From Prorocentrum cordatum (taxonomy: Eukaryota; Sar; Dinophyceae; Prorocentrales; Prorocentraceae), in contig CAUYUJ010000379.1 in assembly GCA_963575745.1 (NCBI GenBank), positions 1-40,000 of the forward strand: a DNA stretch of 40,000 bases, in the 5' to 3' direction. The position numbers and the translations under genes are program-made. Below are positions 19,530 to 28,472 of this stretch, one piece after another (within the stretch, counting starts at the first letter, position 1; each line of letters begins with the position of its first letter). The notes below the pieces were generated by a model. The model saw only the letters and a list, made by a program, of their open reading frames with translations. It was not told where the DNA came from and did no database searches.

Positions 19530-20591
19530 GTGCGTCGAGAATGTCGGGCGAATGGGTGGAGTTGTTCGCTGGGCGCTCCACCCCCCCATGACAGTATGTG
19601 CGATGACGAAGGAAGGTCTCGCCGAGTCCAGCGCGGCTCCGTTGCAGCTCGTCTGGGCAGGTCTGTCACTGGTCGTTTCCGGTCACAGCGCTGTTGTCCA
19701 GGCGACAGCATTTCTTCGGGGGGGCGTTCTCGGACCGACTCGTCCCGACAGTTGTCTCCTGGTTCGTCGACCGGCTCGTCGTTTTTTTCGTCGTCGTTTC
19801 CCGTCTCCCATCCTCCCCTCGACGAAGGAGCGAGGTCGACGGGTTTGACCGAGAACTCCAGCACTGCTTCTGTTCAGTGCTACAGGCCAGGAGTTTCGCA
19901 GGTTGATCTGTCGTGGGGTGCCCGTTTTGCGTGGAGCTGCGAAGTGGCCTCTAGTGCCTCCCAGAGGCTTTCAATACGTCCCCAGCAAGCTTCAGGAGAG
20001 CCCGGGAGTCCACCAGTGAACCCCCAAGAGGCGGCCAAGAGCTCTCCAAGAGGTCCCGCAAAGCGCCCCCCGTCGGGTTGCCGCGGCATCTCGATCGCTG
20101 ACATTTTCGGCCACCCCAGCACCGCCCAAGGTTGCCCCTGCAGCCTCCCGGAGGCGCCTAAGACGCCGTCGGCAAGCTGTCATCGGGATGCCACCAACCG
20201 GCCCGAAGCGGCACCCGAGAGCTTTCCCAGAAACTCCCGGAATTGTCCACGAGCAGGCTGCCGCGGCATCTCGCTCGCGGACACCTCCTGGCGGCCGCTG
20301 CAAGAACTCTCGGCGTACTCGCCTGCAGCCCCTCGCGAGGCCGCCGCAGGGGTTGCGCCAGATTGTCACAAAGTTTCCAAGAGGCCACCAGAACGCCCCC
20401 AAGAAACCCGCGCGAGGGCCCCGCGGGCCTCCGCGCGGGCCCCCGCGGAGCGCCGTCGCCGCCGCCGTCGCCGATGGCTTTCCCGATGTCTGGATGGTTT
20501 GGCTGATTGGTCTGATCAGTTCGGCGTGGCTCGTCCACTTGATTTGGTTCGTCCGGCCAGCAGGGTTTTTGCCGTGTCCGATCCAAGCTAG
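19530..20591 (+). CDS. 353-codon open frame, Ser/Pro-rich, unknown
   Basis: The longest frame in the window outside simple repeats. Residues 1-120 are Ser/Arg-rich with an acidic patch and look like ordinary disordered protein. Residues about 150-300 coincide with a 180-base tandem duplication (20081 and 20261), giving a repeated CRGIS[IL]AD motif 60 codons apart. The tail is Arg-rich and enters the G/T-rich region. In GC-rich DNA a frame this long can occur by chance, and possible splice sites (CTACAG/GCCAGG and TCGCAG/GTTGAT near 19885-19903) could end an exon earlier. No domain recognised. Confidence 0.3.
   Translation: MRRECRANGWSCSLGAPPPHDSMCDDEGRSRRVQRGSVAARLGRSVTGRFRSQRCCPGDSISSGGRSRTDSSRQLSPGSSTGSSFFSSSFPVSHPPLDEGARSTGLTENSSTASVQCYRPGVSQVDLSWGARFAWSCEVASSASQRLSIRPQQASGEPGSPPVNPQEAAKSSPRGPAKRPPSGCRGISIADIFGHPSTAQGCPCSLPEAPKTPSASCHRDATNRPEAAPESFPRNSRNCPRAGCRGISLADTSWRPLQELSAYSPAAPREAAAGVAPDCHKVSKRPPERPQETRARAPRASARAPAERRRRRRRRWLSRCLDGLADWSDQFGVARPLDLVRPASRVFAVSDPS
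19970..20420. repeat. 180-base tandem duplication, diverged
   Basis: CCGCGGCATCTCG at 20081 and again at 20261, with similarity continuing before (AAGAGC...CCCAGAA/CCAAGAG words) and after (CCTGCAGCC). The unit is 180 bases, about 2.3 copies, heavily diverged. Confidence 0.65.
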
Positions 20592-20720
20592 TTGGTTTTG
20601 CTGGTTTGGTCGCGCAGGTTCCTTCTCTTGTCTCGTTGGTTCGCTTGCTTTGGTCTGTTCCGTTCGCAGGGCGGGCCTTGGTTGGTTCAAGTGGCTCACG
20701 CCATTCTGCCGACCCCCAGA
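20478..20720. repeat. G/T-rich duplicated segment, copy 1
   Basis: This starts with CCGATGTCTGGATGGTTTGG and contains GCGCAGGTTCC then TTCTCTTGTCTCGTTG. A colinear relative lies at 21733-21940. The strand is strongly G+T rich and made of TTGGTCTGG-like words. Confidence 0.7.
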
Positions 20721-20779
20721 AAGAACGAGTGTCTGTGACGATTTTGGAAGTGATCGGGTGCGTCAGCGGCTTCTTGGAA

Positions 20780-21150
20780 GCATGCGAGGGGTTTGTGGGG
20801 CCCCTCTCAGGGGCCTCTCGGGGGGCTCTCGGGGGCATCTGGGGGGCCTTTCGGGCCTTTTCGGGGGTTGCGGACCCCTTGGGGGCCTCTTGGGGTCTCC
20901 TGCGGGCGCTTCGGGGTCGTCGTTTGGGCTTTTAGGGCCATCTTGGGGTGAGATGCTTGACATTCCAGTTCGTATCCCCTTCTTGGGCCCTCATTCAGGC
21001 CCTCCTGGGGCTCCTTGGGACCGCCTGGGGGGCACCCGCGGCCGTGTTGAGACCTTCTTCAGCCGTCGTGGGGCTCTCTTTGGGGCCTCGTCAGCCGTCT
21101 TGGAACGATCGTGGGAACCCTTTTGAGCCGTCTTTGACGGTGTCAGGTCG
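20780..21150. repeat. G-rich quasi-periodic tract
   Basis: Irregular 10-13-base repeats of the form GGGGCCTCTC / GGGGCCTTTC / GGGGGCATCT, strongest at 20795-20945. Many closely spaced runs of 4-6 G on the plus strand would permit quadruplex structures. Open frames here are composition artefacts. Confidence 0.7.
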
Positions 21151-22480
21151 AAGAAGGCAAGTTTGCTAAACATGTGCATGCTCCTAATTTTGGTAGTTCT
21201 GGGGACCTTCCCGGCGGTCCTCTGCGAATGCTCTTGCGCCGTCTGGAGCGCCTCGTGGGCCGGCGCGCAGCCGTTGAGGGTCGTCGTCGGGCTACACTGA
21301 GCGATATTGGCGCTTTCTTGGATTATTTTGGAGCTGTCTTGGCGCTTTATGTGGGCTCTCTTGGGTCGTCTGTGGGCTCTTCGGAGGCTGTGGAGGCTTG
21401 GGGGTGCGTTTGGGAGCTCGCCTACCCCCTCTCAAGCAGCATTTTGGACCCCAGGGGAGGGGTGATGGGGGATGGGGACAGCTCAATTCTTCAGACGCCT
21501 TCTCGCCCCCTTGCCGGCACCTGGGGCCAGCCGATGGGTTGTTCTGGCTTGCTTGGTATGGTCAGGTGTTCTCTGACTGGTCTGCTCTGGTATTCTTGGT
21601 CTGGCATTGATTGCGTTCTTCGCTATGTGTTTGTTCTGGTCTGACTGCTTTGGTCTGTTGTGTGCGTGCCCGTCGCAGTTCGCCCGGGTCGTCTTGCTGA
21701 TCTGCTTGGCGTGGTTCGTTTCAGGTGGCTGCTCCGATGTCTGGTCCATCTGGTTGGTTGGTCTTCTTGGTCTGGCGTGGTTGGGCCATTTGTTTTTTGT
21801 TTCCCCCCTCAGGGTCTGGTCCATATTTGTTGGCATCATCGGATTGTTTGCGCAGGCTCCTTGTCTTGTCTCGTTGATTCAGCTGGCTTGTTTTGTTCGG
21901 GTTGCTGCGCTGGCCTTTGTTGGTTGGTCTGGTTTGCTTGGGATGCCCTGGTTTGCTTTGAGTCGTCGAGCAGTTCATGTTTTTGGCCTGGTCTAGTTTT
22001 GTTGGTCTGGCCTGCCTGGTTGGTTGATTGGTTTTCGTTTGTGGTCGACCTGTCATTGTACCCGAATTGCGTAGCCGTGTGATTTGGCTGGTCCAGCTAG
22101 TTCTTTGGCTTTCCTGGGTCTGCCTGCTGCGTAGGACTTGGGGGAGGACGAGGAGCAACATCAGGAGCAACCTCAAGATCAGAATCGGCGCGCGGAGGGG
22201 CACATCCGAAGAGGATCAAGGGGAGAAGCCAACCATATGAGTGTTTCAGCAGCCACATCAGTTTTTAAGCCCCAGAGCAAACATCGGCGCTGCGTCCTAA
22301 AAGCTTTTTCCATCCAGCGGCTTGAACATATTTCTCTGAAGTCCGCGTGTATTTCTTCTATCGGTGCCTTAGCCCCCCTTGCGGCGCCTCCGGTGCCGCC
22401 CCTGGCGCGCTTTGCGCGTCAGGAGGGGGGTCCAGCGCCGATCCACGAAAATCGCGCGGACACCAAAGATGATCGGTTGA
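21151..22480. repeat. G/T-rich low-complexity stretch with duplicated segment, copy 2
   Basis: 21540-22120 is built of TTGGTCTGG, CTTGGT and TGGTTGG words with strong G+T bias on the plus strand. 21733-21940 is colinear with 20478-20720 (CCGATGTCTGG, then GCGCAGGCTCC and TTGTCTTGTCTCGTTGA). From 22250 to 22480 the sequence is ordinary but I recognise no gene. Confidence 0.6.
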
Positions 22481-22527
22481 TGCCGTTTGTTTTTTGTTCT
22501 TCTCAACCAAGAGCGTAAACAAAGAAA

Positions 22528-22546
22528 CGACGGGGGGGGGGGGGGG
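22528..22546. repeat. Long poly-G run
   Basis: About 19 consecutive G bases followed by GA-rich sequence. The length may be unreliable in an assembly. Confidence 0.9.
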
Positions 22547-22559
22547 GAGGGGAGGGGAA

Positions 22560-22899
22560 CGAGAAGCGGACGTGGAACATCGACGCCGACGAGGGGCGGG
22601 GCGGGGCCGGGGGGAACAGGCTCAAACGGACAAAACGACAAGCAGTGACGACGGCGGCGAGCGAGCGAGCGGGCGAGCCTGGCGTGCGCAGGCGTGGCTG
22701 GCGTGGTCCTGGAGTGCGAGGAGGACGGCGGACGTTGCCAGCCAATGGGGCGCAGGGCGAGAATTAGGGAGGGCGAGGAAGGGTGGGAGGAGGAGGGGGA
22801 GGCCGAGGACGGGAGAAGGGCGAGGAGTGGGAGAGGGGGGAGGAGGGGGAGACGGAGGATGAGTGAGGAGGGGGAGTCCTTTCGGATCCTCTTGGCCAA
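22560..22899. other. Purine-rich stretch (pyrimidine-rich on minus), probably intronic
   Basis: G/A-rich on the plus strand with AGGAGGGGGAGG words at 22775-22870. On the minus strand this is the C/T-rich sequence downstream of exon B. No independent gene supported. Confidence 0.5.
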
Positions 22900-22956
22900 T
22901 CCCGAGGGCCACGAACATGTACCCAAGCAGTGGAGCGCCGATTCCCGCAATGGACA
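22900..22956 (-). CDS. Exon B, membrane-segment exon after a GC-AG intron
   Basis: On the minus strand GGGGGCTCCAG ends at 22957 and the exon starts at 22956. The frame reads SIAGIGAPLLGYMFVALGIG, a membrane-helix-like stretch with Gly and Pro, followed by QEDPK. Joined to exon A it gives an unbroken reading LLLEAT-V-SIAGIG. The Gly-x-Gly-x-Pro-Leu-x-Gly pattern in a late helix recalls MFS transporters, but that is only a resemblance. The 3' end is not fixed; the sequence beyond is C/T-rich on this strand and looks intronic, with a possible next acceptor CGCACTCCAG near 22712. Confidence 0.5.
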
Positions 22957-23054
22957 CTGGAGCCCCCAGTAGTGGTGGTGACGAGGAGGACGAGGAGGTA
23001 GAGAAGGAGGAGGGGAGGAGGGGGAGGACGGGCGACGTGTAGGCAGGGTCAGGC

Positions 23055-23117
23055 CTGTCGCCTCCAGGAGGAGCATGCAGGCGCGCGCTTCTGTATCATC
23101 GGCGATGACGGGCGTCA
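23055..23117 (-). CDS. Exon A, 63 bases, followed by a GC-AG intron
   Basis: On the minus strand the acceptor TTGCCCCCCCAG ends at 23118. The 63-base exon reads TPVIADDTEARACMLLLEAT and ends in GACAG, followed by a GCCTGA donor at 23054. The 98-base intron 22957-23054 ends in CTCCAG before exon B. Both exons start and end in phase 1, so the join preserves frame. GC donors are frequent in dinoflagellates. The upstream polypyrimidine tract is supplied by the GGA microsatellite, which is TCC on this strand. Confidence 0.5.
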
Positions 23118-23129
23118 CTGGGGGGGCAA

Positions 23130-23275
23130 GGAGGAGGAGGAGGACGAGGAAGGGGAGGGGGAGGGGGAGGCGGAGGAGGAGGAGGAGGAGGAGGAGGAGG
23201 AGGAGGAGGAGGATGGAGGAGGAGGAGGAGGAGGAGGAGGAGGAGGAGGAGGAGGAGGAGGAGGAGGATGAAGAG
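23130..23275. repeat. GGA microsatellite
   Basis: Nearly uninterrupted GGA, forming a TCC polypyrimidine tract on the minus strand directly upstream of exon A. Confidence 0.97.
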
Positions 23276-23296
23276 GAGGGGGAGGGCCGCGCCCGC

Positions 23297-23375
23297 GCAC
23301 GACGACGACGAGCGACGAGCGACGAGCGACGAGCGACGACGACGACGACGACGAGCGACGAGCGACGAGCGACGA

Positions 23376-23458
<83 letters not shown>

Positions 23459-23460
23459 TG
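23297..23460. repeat. GAC microsatellite with a GACGAGC variant
   Basis: Blocks of the 7-base unit GACGAGC alternate with pure GAC runs, ending in a pure GAC run of about 80 bases. The 7-base unit breaks the triplet frame, so no one amino-acid repeat continues through it. Confidence 0.97.
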
Positions 23461-23659
23461 CGGACCAGGCTTTACGCGGATTTTTATGCGGACACCCATG
23501 CGGATCACGATGCGCACGGCGGCAGTGCCCGGAACGCATTGGCGGGGGGAGCGTTACGTCATGGGGGGGTGGCTGGGGGCTATGACGCCCGTCGTGCCCC
23601 AAACAATATAAAACGGGCTTCAGGGCGCGGAAGGTGGAGTTGTAAGAGGGAGAGGACGA

Positions 23660-24510
23660 TCTTGATTATTATACTGCTGCTGTTGATGACGATGATGACA
23701 CTTGTGATGATGATGCTGCTGATGCTGTTGTTGCTGATCATGATGATGGTGGCGCTGATGCTGATGATGCTGATGATGATGATGCTGATCATGCTGGCTG
23801 TGCTGGTGGTTGTGATTATGATGCTGCTGTTGATGGCGAAGACGGCGATGACGATGATGATGCTGATGATGATAACGATGCTGATGATGATGCTAATTGT
23901 GATGGTGATGATGATGCCGATGATGATGACGATGCTGATGTTGATGATGATCACGGGAGGAGGACCAGCAGGGCGATTATGATAATGAGGATGAGGATGA
24001 GGAGGACTATGGTGCTGATGCTGATGATAATGTTGATGATGGTGATGGCGCTATTGCTGATCAAGCTGGTGACGATTATGCTGATGATGCGTATGCTGAT
24101 GATGATGATGTGGATGGTGCGGTTGGTGATGCTGAACATGTTTGTGTTTGTGGGAATGATGATCATGATGGTGGTTGTGGTGGTGATGATGATGATGATG
24201 ATGGCAATGGTGATGCTGCTAATGCTGCTGCTGGTGATGATTCTGATGCTGGGGATGCTGATGATGATGCGGCTGGTGATGATGATGTTGATGGTGATGT
24301 TGCGACTGCTGCTGTTGATGATGATGATGCTGTTGCTTCTGATGTTTATGCTGGTGGTGATCATGGTTGTGGTGGTGACCATGATGATGCTGATGTTGCT
24401 GATGATGATGCCGATGAAATGATGACGATAATGGTGATGTGGGTGATGGTAACCATGCTTATGGTTGTGGTGGTGGTGATGATGGTATTGTTGATCGTGC
24501 TAACCGTTGC
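23660..24510. repeat. GAT/GCT trinucleotide array, 0.85 kb
   Basis: GATGATGCTGATGATG-type sequence with GCT, GGT and ATT substitutions, three-base periodic throughout with one short interruption near 23950-23975. All frames on both strands are nearly free of stops, giving poly-Asp, poly-Met/Leu and poly-Ile/Ser artefacts. Confidence 0.96.
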
Positions 24511-25540
24511 TCAGGTCTGTAGTATATTGGAGAACAGGCGGCGTGAGTTGAGTACACCCATGCTGGGTTGATTTTGCTGCAGCGATCCCTCCCGTCCCAA
24601 GGCCCCTCCTCTCGAGTTCCTTCACCCATTCATTGCCTTTGTGGGAGCCGCGCCCTTTGGCAGACAAACGCCTGGTGGGCCTGCTACCCAGGCGAGGCCT
24701 CGTGTTGCAAAGGGTCCCCCCACTTCCTCCTCCTCCGCCTCCGCCTCTTCCTCCCTTCCCCCCCCCCCCCCCTCCACCCTCCTCCTATCCAGCAGGGCCG
24801 CATATAAATGGGGCCAGGCATTTCAGGGAAATGTCCAGCGAGAGGCCCTTTCTGAGCAGGATATGCCCTCCCTCCATCCGTGTACGTGGTGCTTCAGTTT
24901 GGAAGTTGTGTCCATGACGTGTTTGGATGTTTCGAACGAGGGCCCAATCTCGAAAAGGAGTTACCCTCACATGCGTGTAGCTGTTGTCCAGAGTGTGACG
25001 TTACGTCGTCCATTTCGAGGAAGCCTCAAACGAGAGACGCAGCTGTACGTTCTTGCAACGAATATGTTCGCGGCGCGAATGCGAGAGCCACGTTTAGGAC
25101 AACACGCACCTCGATCCTTACAACTGTTCCGCGCTTCGAAGCGAATGTGTGCGGCGCCAAGGCGAGCCCCGCATTTCAGAAGCCACCGGCCCTTCATCCT
25201 TGTGAATGCTGGAGTTCACCAGCTTCAGGAAAGAACGTTACTTGGAACTCTCAAGCGAAACACCCAGACATGCCTACGGACACGCCTGGTGGCGCGAGAG
25301 GGTGAAGTTACGAAGGATTGTTAAGAGATGGGGATGAGGAAATGGGTTGAAGGAGGGAGGAAGGTGAGGAGAAGGCGGCGGGTGAGGAAGAGGGATCAAG
25401 AAAGGGGGATATGAGGAAAGAGGGGTGACGAGGATGAGGAGGGAGTCAAGGGGGACGGAGGGAACAGGGCGGTAGGAGGAGGCTACAAACAAGGATAGGG
25501 AGTACGCGTGCGAATACTGGGGGAGGACGATGCGGGAAAG
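24511..25540. other. Unique-looking spacer between the two GAT arrays
   Basis: Ordinary-composition sequence with a C run at 24760-24772. The only structure I recognise is the 84-base repeat on the minus strand (separate entry). 25320-25540 is G/A-rich. A 227-codon plus frame (24641-25324) has no recognisable domain and overlaps the repeat. Confidence 0.5.
25040..25215 (-). repeat. 84-base repeat family, two copies in opposite orientation
   Basis: Reading the minus strand, AAGGATCGAGGTGC...AACGTGGCTCTCGC...CCGCGAACATATTCGTT and the neighbouring AAGGATGAAGGGC...GAAATGCGGGGCTCGC...CCGCACACATTCG match the plus-strand units at 6462-6715 block for block. The copy spacing is about 81-83 bases. Confidence 0.8.
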
Positions 25541-25549
25541 ATGATAAGG

Positions 25550-25910
25550 ATGGCGATGGTGATTGTGATGCTGATAATGATAATGATGGTGTCGATGCTG
25601 CTGCTGTTGATGAAAATTCGGATGCAATGTTGATTATACTTATGATGATGATGGTGGTGATGATGCTGATGATGATATTTAAGATGGAATTGATGATGCT
25701 TATAATTATGCCGATGCTGATTATGAGGATGATTATGCTGCTGATGATGGTATTGATGCTGATGACATAGATGCTAATGAAGTTCGTGATGCTGCTGCTG
25801 ATGACGCGGATCATGAACATGATGCTGGTGGTGATGCTGCTGCTGATGATGATGTCGATGATGCTGATGCTGTTGGTGCTAATGACACTGGTAATGCTTA
25901 TGCGCAACAC

Positions 25911-25971
<61 letters not shown>

Positions 25972-26722
25972 CTGTTGCTGATGTCGATGATGATGATGAT
26001 GGCGATGCTGATGATGCTGCTGATGATGATGCTGCTGCTGCTGCTGATTCTGGTGCTCATTATGATGATGATGCAGCTGCTGATCATGATGATGACGATG
26101 ATGATGATACTGATTATGCTGCCTATAAGTCTAATGATGCTGATGATGGAGTTGGTGCTGGTGATGATGATCATGATGATGCTGATGCTCATGCTGGTGA
26201 TACTGCTGATGGTGATGCTGATGATGATGGTGATGATGACGATGATGCTGATAATGAAGATGATGATGACGATGGTGATGATGCTGATGATGTTGTTGAT
26301 GATGATGGTGGTGATGACGACGACGAAGCTGATGATGATGACGATGACGATGCGGATGATGAGGATGCTGATGATGACGATGCTGATGATGCTGCTGCTG
26401 ATAATGCTGATTCTGTTTATGATGATGATGCTGATGATGATGATGATGATGATGATGACGCTGATGGTGATGATGATGATGATGATGATGCTGATGATGA
26501 TGATGATGATGATGATGATGCTGATACTCATGGCGATTATGATGATTATGCTGCTGTTGCTGATGATTATGCGGATGGCGATGATGGTGATGATGGTGAT
26601 GCTGCTGATGAAGCTGATGCTGATGATGATGATGATGATGCTGATGATGATGATGATGCTGATGATGATGATGATGCTGATGATGATGATGATGATGATG
26701 ATGATGCTGATGATGATGATGC

Positions 26723-26775
<53 letters not shown>

Positions 26776-26850
26776 CTGATGATGCTGGTGACGCTGATGA
26801 TGATGATGGCCGTTGATGGTGATGGCGGCGATGCTGAGGAGGAGTAGGCT
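25550..26850. repeat. GAT/GCT trinucleotide array, 1.3 kb
   Basis: The largest trinucleotide array: GAT with regular GCT interruptions, and pure GAT runs at about 25912-25965 and 26690-26775. It gives a 358-codon Met/Leu frame and a 507-codon Ile/Ser frame on opposite strands, both artefacts of composition. Confidence 0.97.
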
Positions 26851-26910
26851 GTTAATGAGGACGAATAGTTTACGCAGCTGCAGCAACGGATGATAAGCAG
26901 CACGTAACAG

Positions 26911-27023
26911 GTTGGCGGGCCAATCAGGAGCTGCTCCAGACTTGGATGCGCTGCGCCTTCGAGGCGCACGAGCTCTCCTCCTTCTTCCGCGTGCTGCAGG
27001 CGCTCGCGGGGACGGCTGGTGGA
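26911..27023 (+). CDS. Exon candidate upstream of a GAC microsatellite
   Basis: After CACGTAACAG the frame (phase 1 start) reads WRANQELLQTWMRCAFEAHE and then LSSFFRVLQALAGTAG, a typical amphipathic helical protein, before running into GAC repeats (poly-Arg). The flanks are simple repeat on both sides. The acceptor lacks a strong pyrimidine tract. The end may be at CTGCAG/GCGCTC (27000/27001), a GC-type donor. No family recognised. Confidence 0.4.
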
Positions 27024-27420
27024 CGACGACGACGACGACGACGAGGGACGTCGACGACGTGGACGGCGTCGGGGTTGCGACCCTCCAATCGTTGCGCACA
27101 GGGGAGGGGGAGGAGCGGAGGAATCGAAGGCAGAGGCGGCATCGGGACGGGCAGATGGGGATGGGAAGGGAGGGAGGGCGAGAGGGAGGGAGGGAGAGGG
27201 AGGGAGGGAGGAAGGGAGGGAGGGGGGTGGACGAAGAAGAGGAGGAGGAGGAGGAGGAGGAGGAAGAGGAGGAGGAGGACGAGGAGGAGGAGGAGGAGGA
27301 CGAGGGGTGGCGACGACGACGAGGAGTAAGGTGAACGGAGCAGGGGCACTAAAATCTATGACGGGGGCGGGGGGAGCAGGAGGAGGAGGAAGAGGAGGAG
27401 GAGGAGGAGGAGGATGATGG
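27024..27420. repeat. GAC and GGA/GGGA microsatellites
   Basis: A short GAC run at 27024-27050, then GGGA-rich sequence (27165-27225), then GGA array (27235-27415) with a short interruption near 27310-27380. Confidence 0.93.
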
Positions 27421-27884
27421 TGCCTGGCCTACCTTCTCTAGCTCCTGCTGCTGCTCCTCTTGCTGCTCCTCCTCTTCCTCTATTACCCTTCCTCCTCCTG
27501 CTCGTCCTCCTCCTCCTCCTCTACTCACCGTCCCTCTTCGTCTCCCTTTCTCCTCCATGCTCTTTCTCTGCTCGGCTCCTTGTTTTTTTTGTGCGCTGAG
27601 CCCTGGTTTAATGCAGCTCCTGCCTCTTGCTTTCTCCACTGGGCTGACTTCGCCGCGCAGTCCTGGCCAGAGCGCACCTCTGGAGAGGTCTAGAGAGCAT
27701 CGGCATCGATATGGTTGTTTGTCCCGTTTCACGACGTTTTCGTGCGGGATCGTGCGTTTGACATCCACAGGCCGAGGGAGCAAACGCCACGTCCTCGCTC
27801 TGCGTATGCTCGGCGGCTTTGTGTCGGTCGCAGAGCAGCCCCGCCCCTGTCGATCCCCTCTCCCTCACCGCCCCGTTTGTTTGG
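27421..27884. other. Spacer with C/T-rich start and R2 repeat
   Basis: C/T-rich at 27430-27580, followed by the degraded R2 copy at 27640-27725. No gene that I can support. Confidence 0.5.
27640..27725 (+). repeat. Dispersed repeat R2, degraded copy
   Basis: GACTTCGCCGC, TGGCCAGAGCGCACC, GGAGAGGTC and ATCGGCATCG occur in the same order as at 10853-10945 and 4978-5090, with more substitutions. Confidence 0.5.
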
Positions 27885-28318
27885 GAGGAGGAGGCGGAGG
27901 AGGAGGTGGAGGAGGAGGAGGAGTGAGGGAGGTCGACGGGGGCAGCAGGATGAGGAGGAGGAGGAGGAGGAGGAGGAGGAGGAGGAGTCGGAGGAGGCGA
28001 AAGAAGAGAACGAGGAGGAAGAGGCGGAGGAGGAGGAGGAAGAGGAAGAGGAGGATGAGGAGGAGGAGGAGGAGGAGGAGGAGGAGGGAGGACGAGAGGG
28101 CGGAGGAGGAGGAGGAGGAGGAGGAGGAGGAGGAGGAAAAGGAGAAACACGAGGAGCAGGGGGAGGAGGAACAAGAGGAGGAGGAAGAGGAGGAAGAGGA
28201 GGAGGAGGAAAAGAAGGAGGATGAGGAACAATATTATGAGGAGGAGGAGCAGCAGCAACAACAGTAGCAGCAGCTGGGCGAGGTGGAGGAGTAGGAGGAG
28301 GAGGTGGGGGAAGAGGCA
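27885..28318. repeat. GGA microsatellite array (5' flank of the copia element)
   Basis: GGA/GAGGA array with AAG interruptions, ending at GGGGGAAGAGGCATT where the LTR begins. Frames through it are poly-Glu/Arg/Gly. Confidence 0.96.
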
Positions 28319-28321
28319 TTC

Positions 28322-28466
28322 GGTTATATCATTCCGATTCGGTCAGCAAGATAGACTTGACGAGAACTCAGTACGTGTTTGTAGCAAAGTTGCCAAGCCG
28401 GAGTGTACTAAACAAACACAGTTTGGCACTGCTGTTTGATTCAAATTTCGTTCGCCTTCATAAACA
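28322..28466 (+). repeat. 5' LTR remnant
   Basis: TTATATCATTCCGATTCGG at its start and GTTTGGCACTGCTGTTTGAT, then TTTCGTTCGCCTTCATAAACA at its end, align with the 3' copy. Distances from TTATA to GTTTGGC are 97 and 94 bases, and from TTATA to AAACA 138 and 137, in the two copies. A TGGTTCGCCCC stretch at 28503 could be a primer binding site, but this is unproven. Confidence 0.75.
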
Positions 28467-28472
28467 AGAGAT

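Noticed and set aside
25446-26969. 507-codon Ile/Ser minus frame and 358-codon Met/Leu plus frame, superficially membrane-protein-like
   Set aside because: Both are translations of the GAT/GCT array; hydrophobicity is a by-product of ATC and ATG codons.
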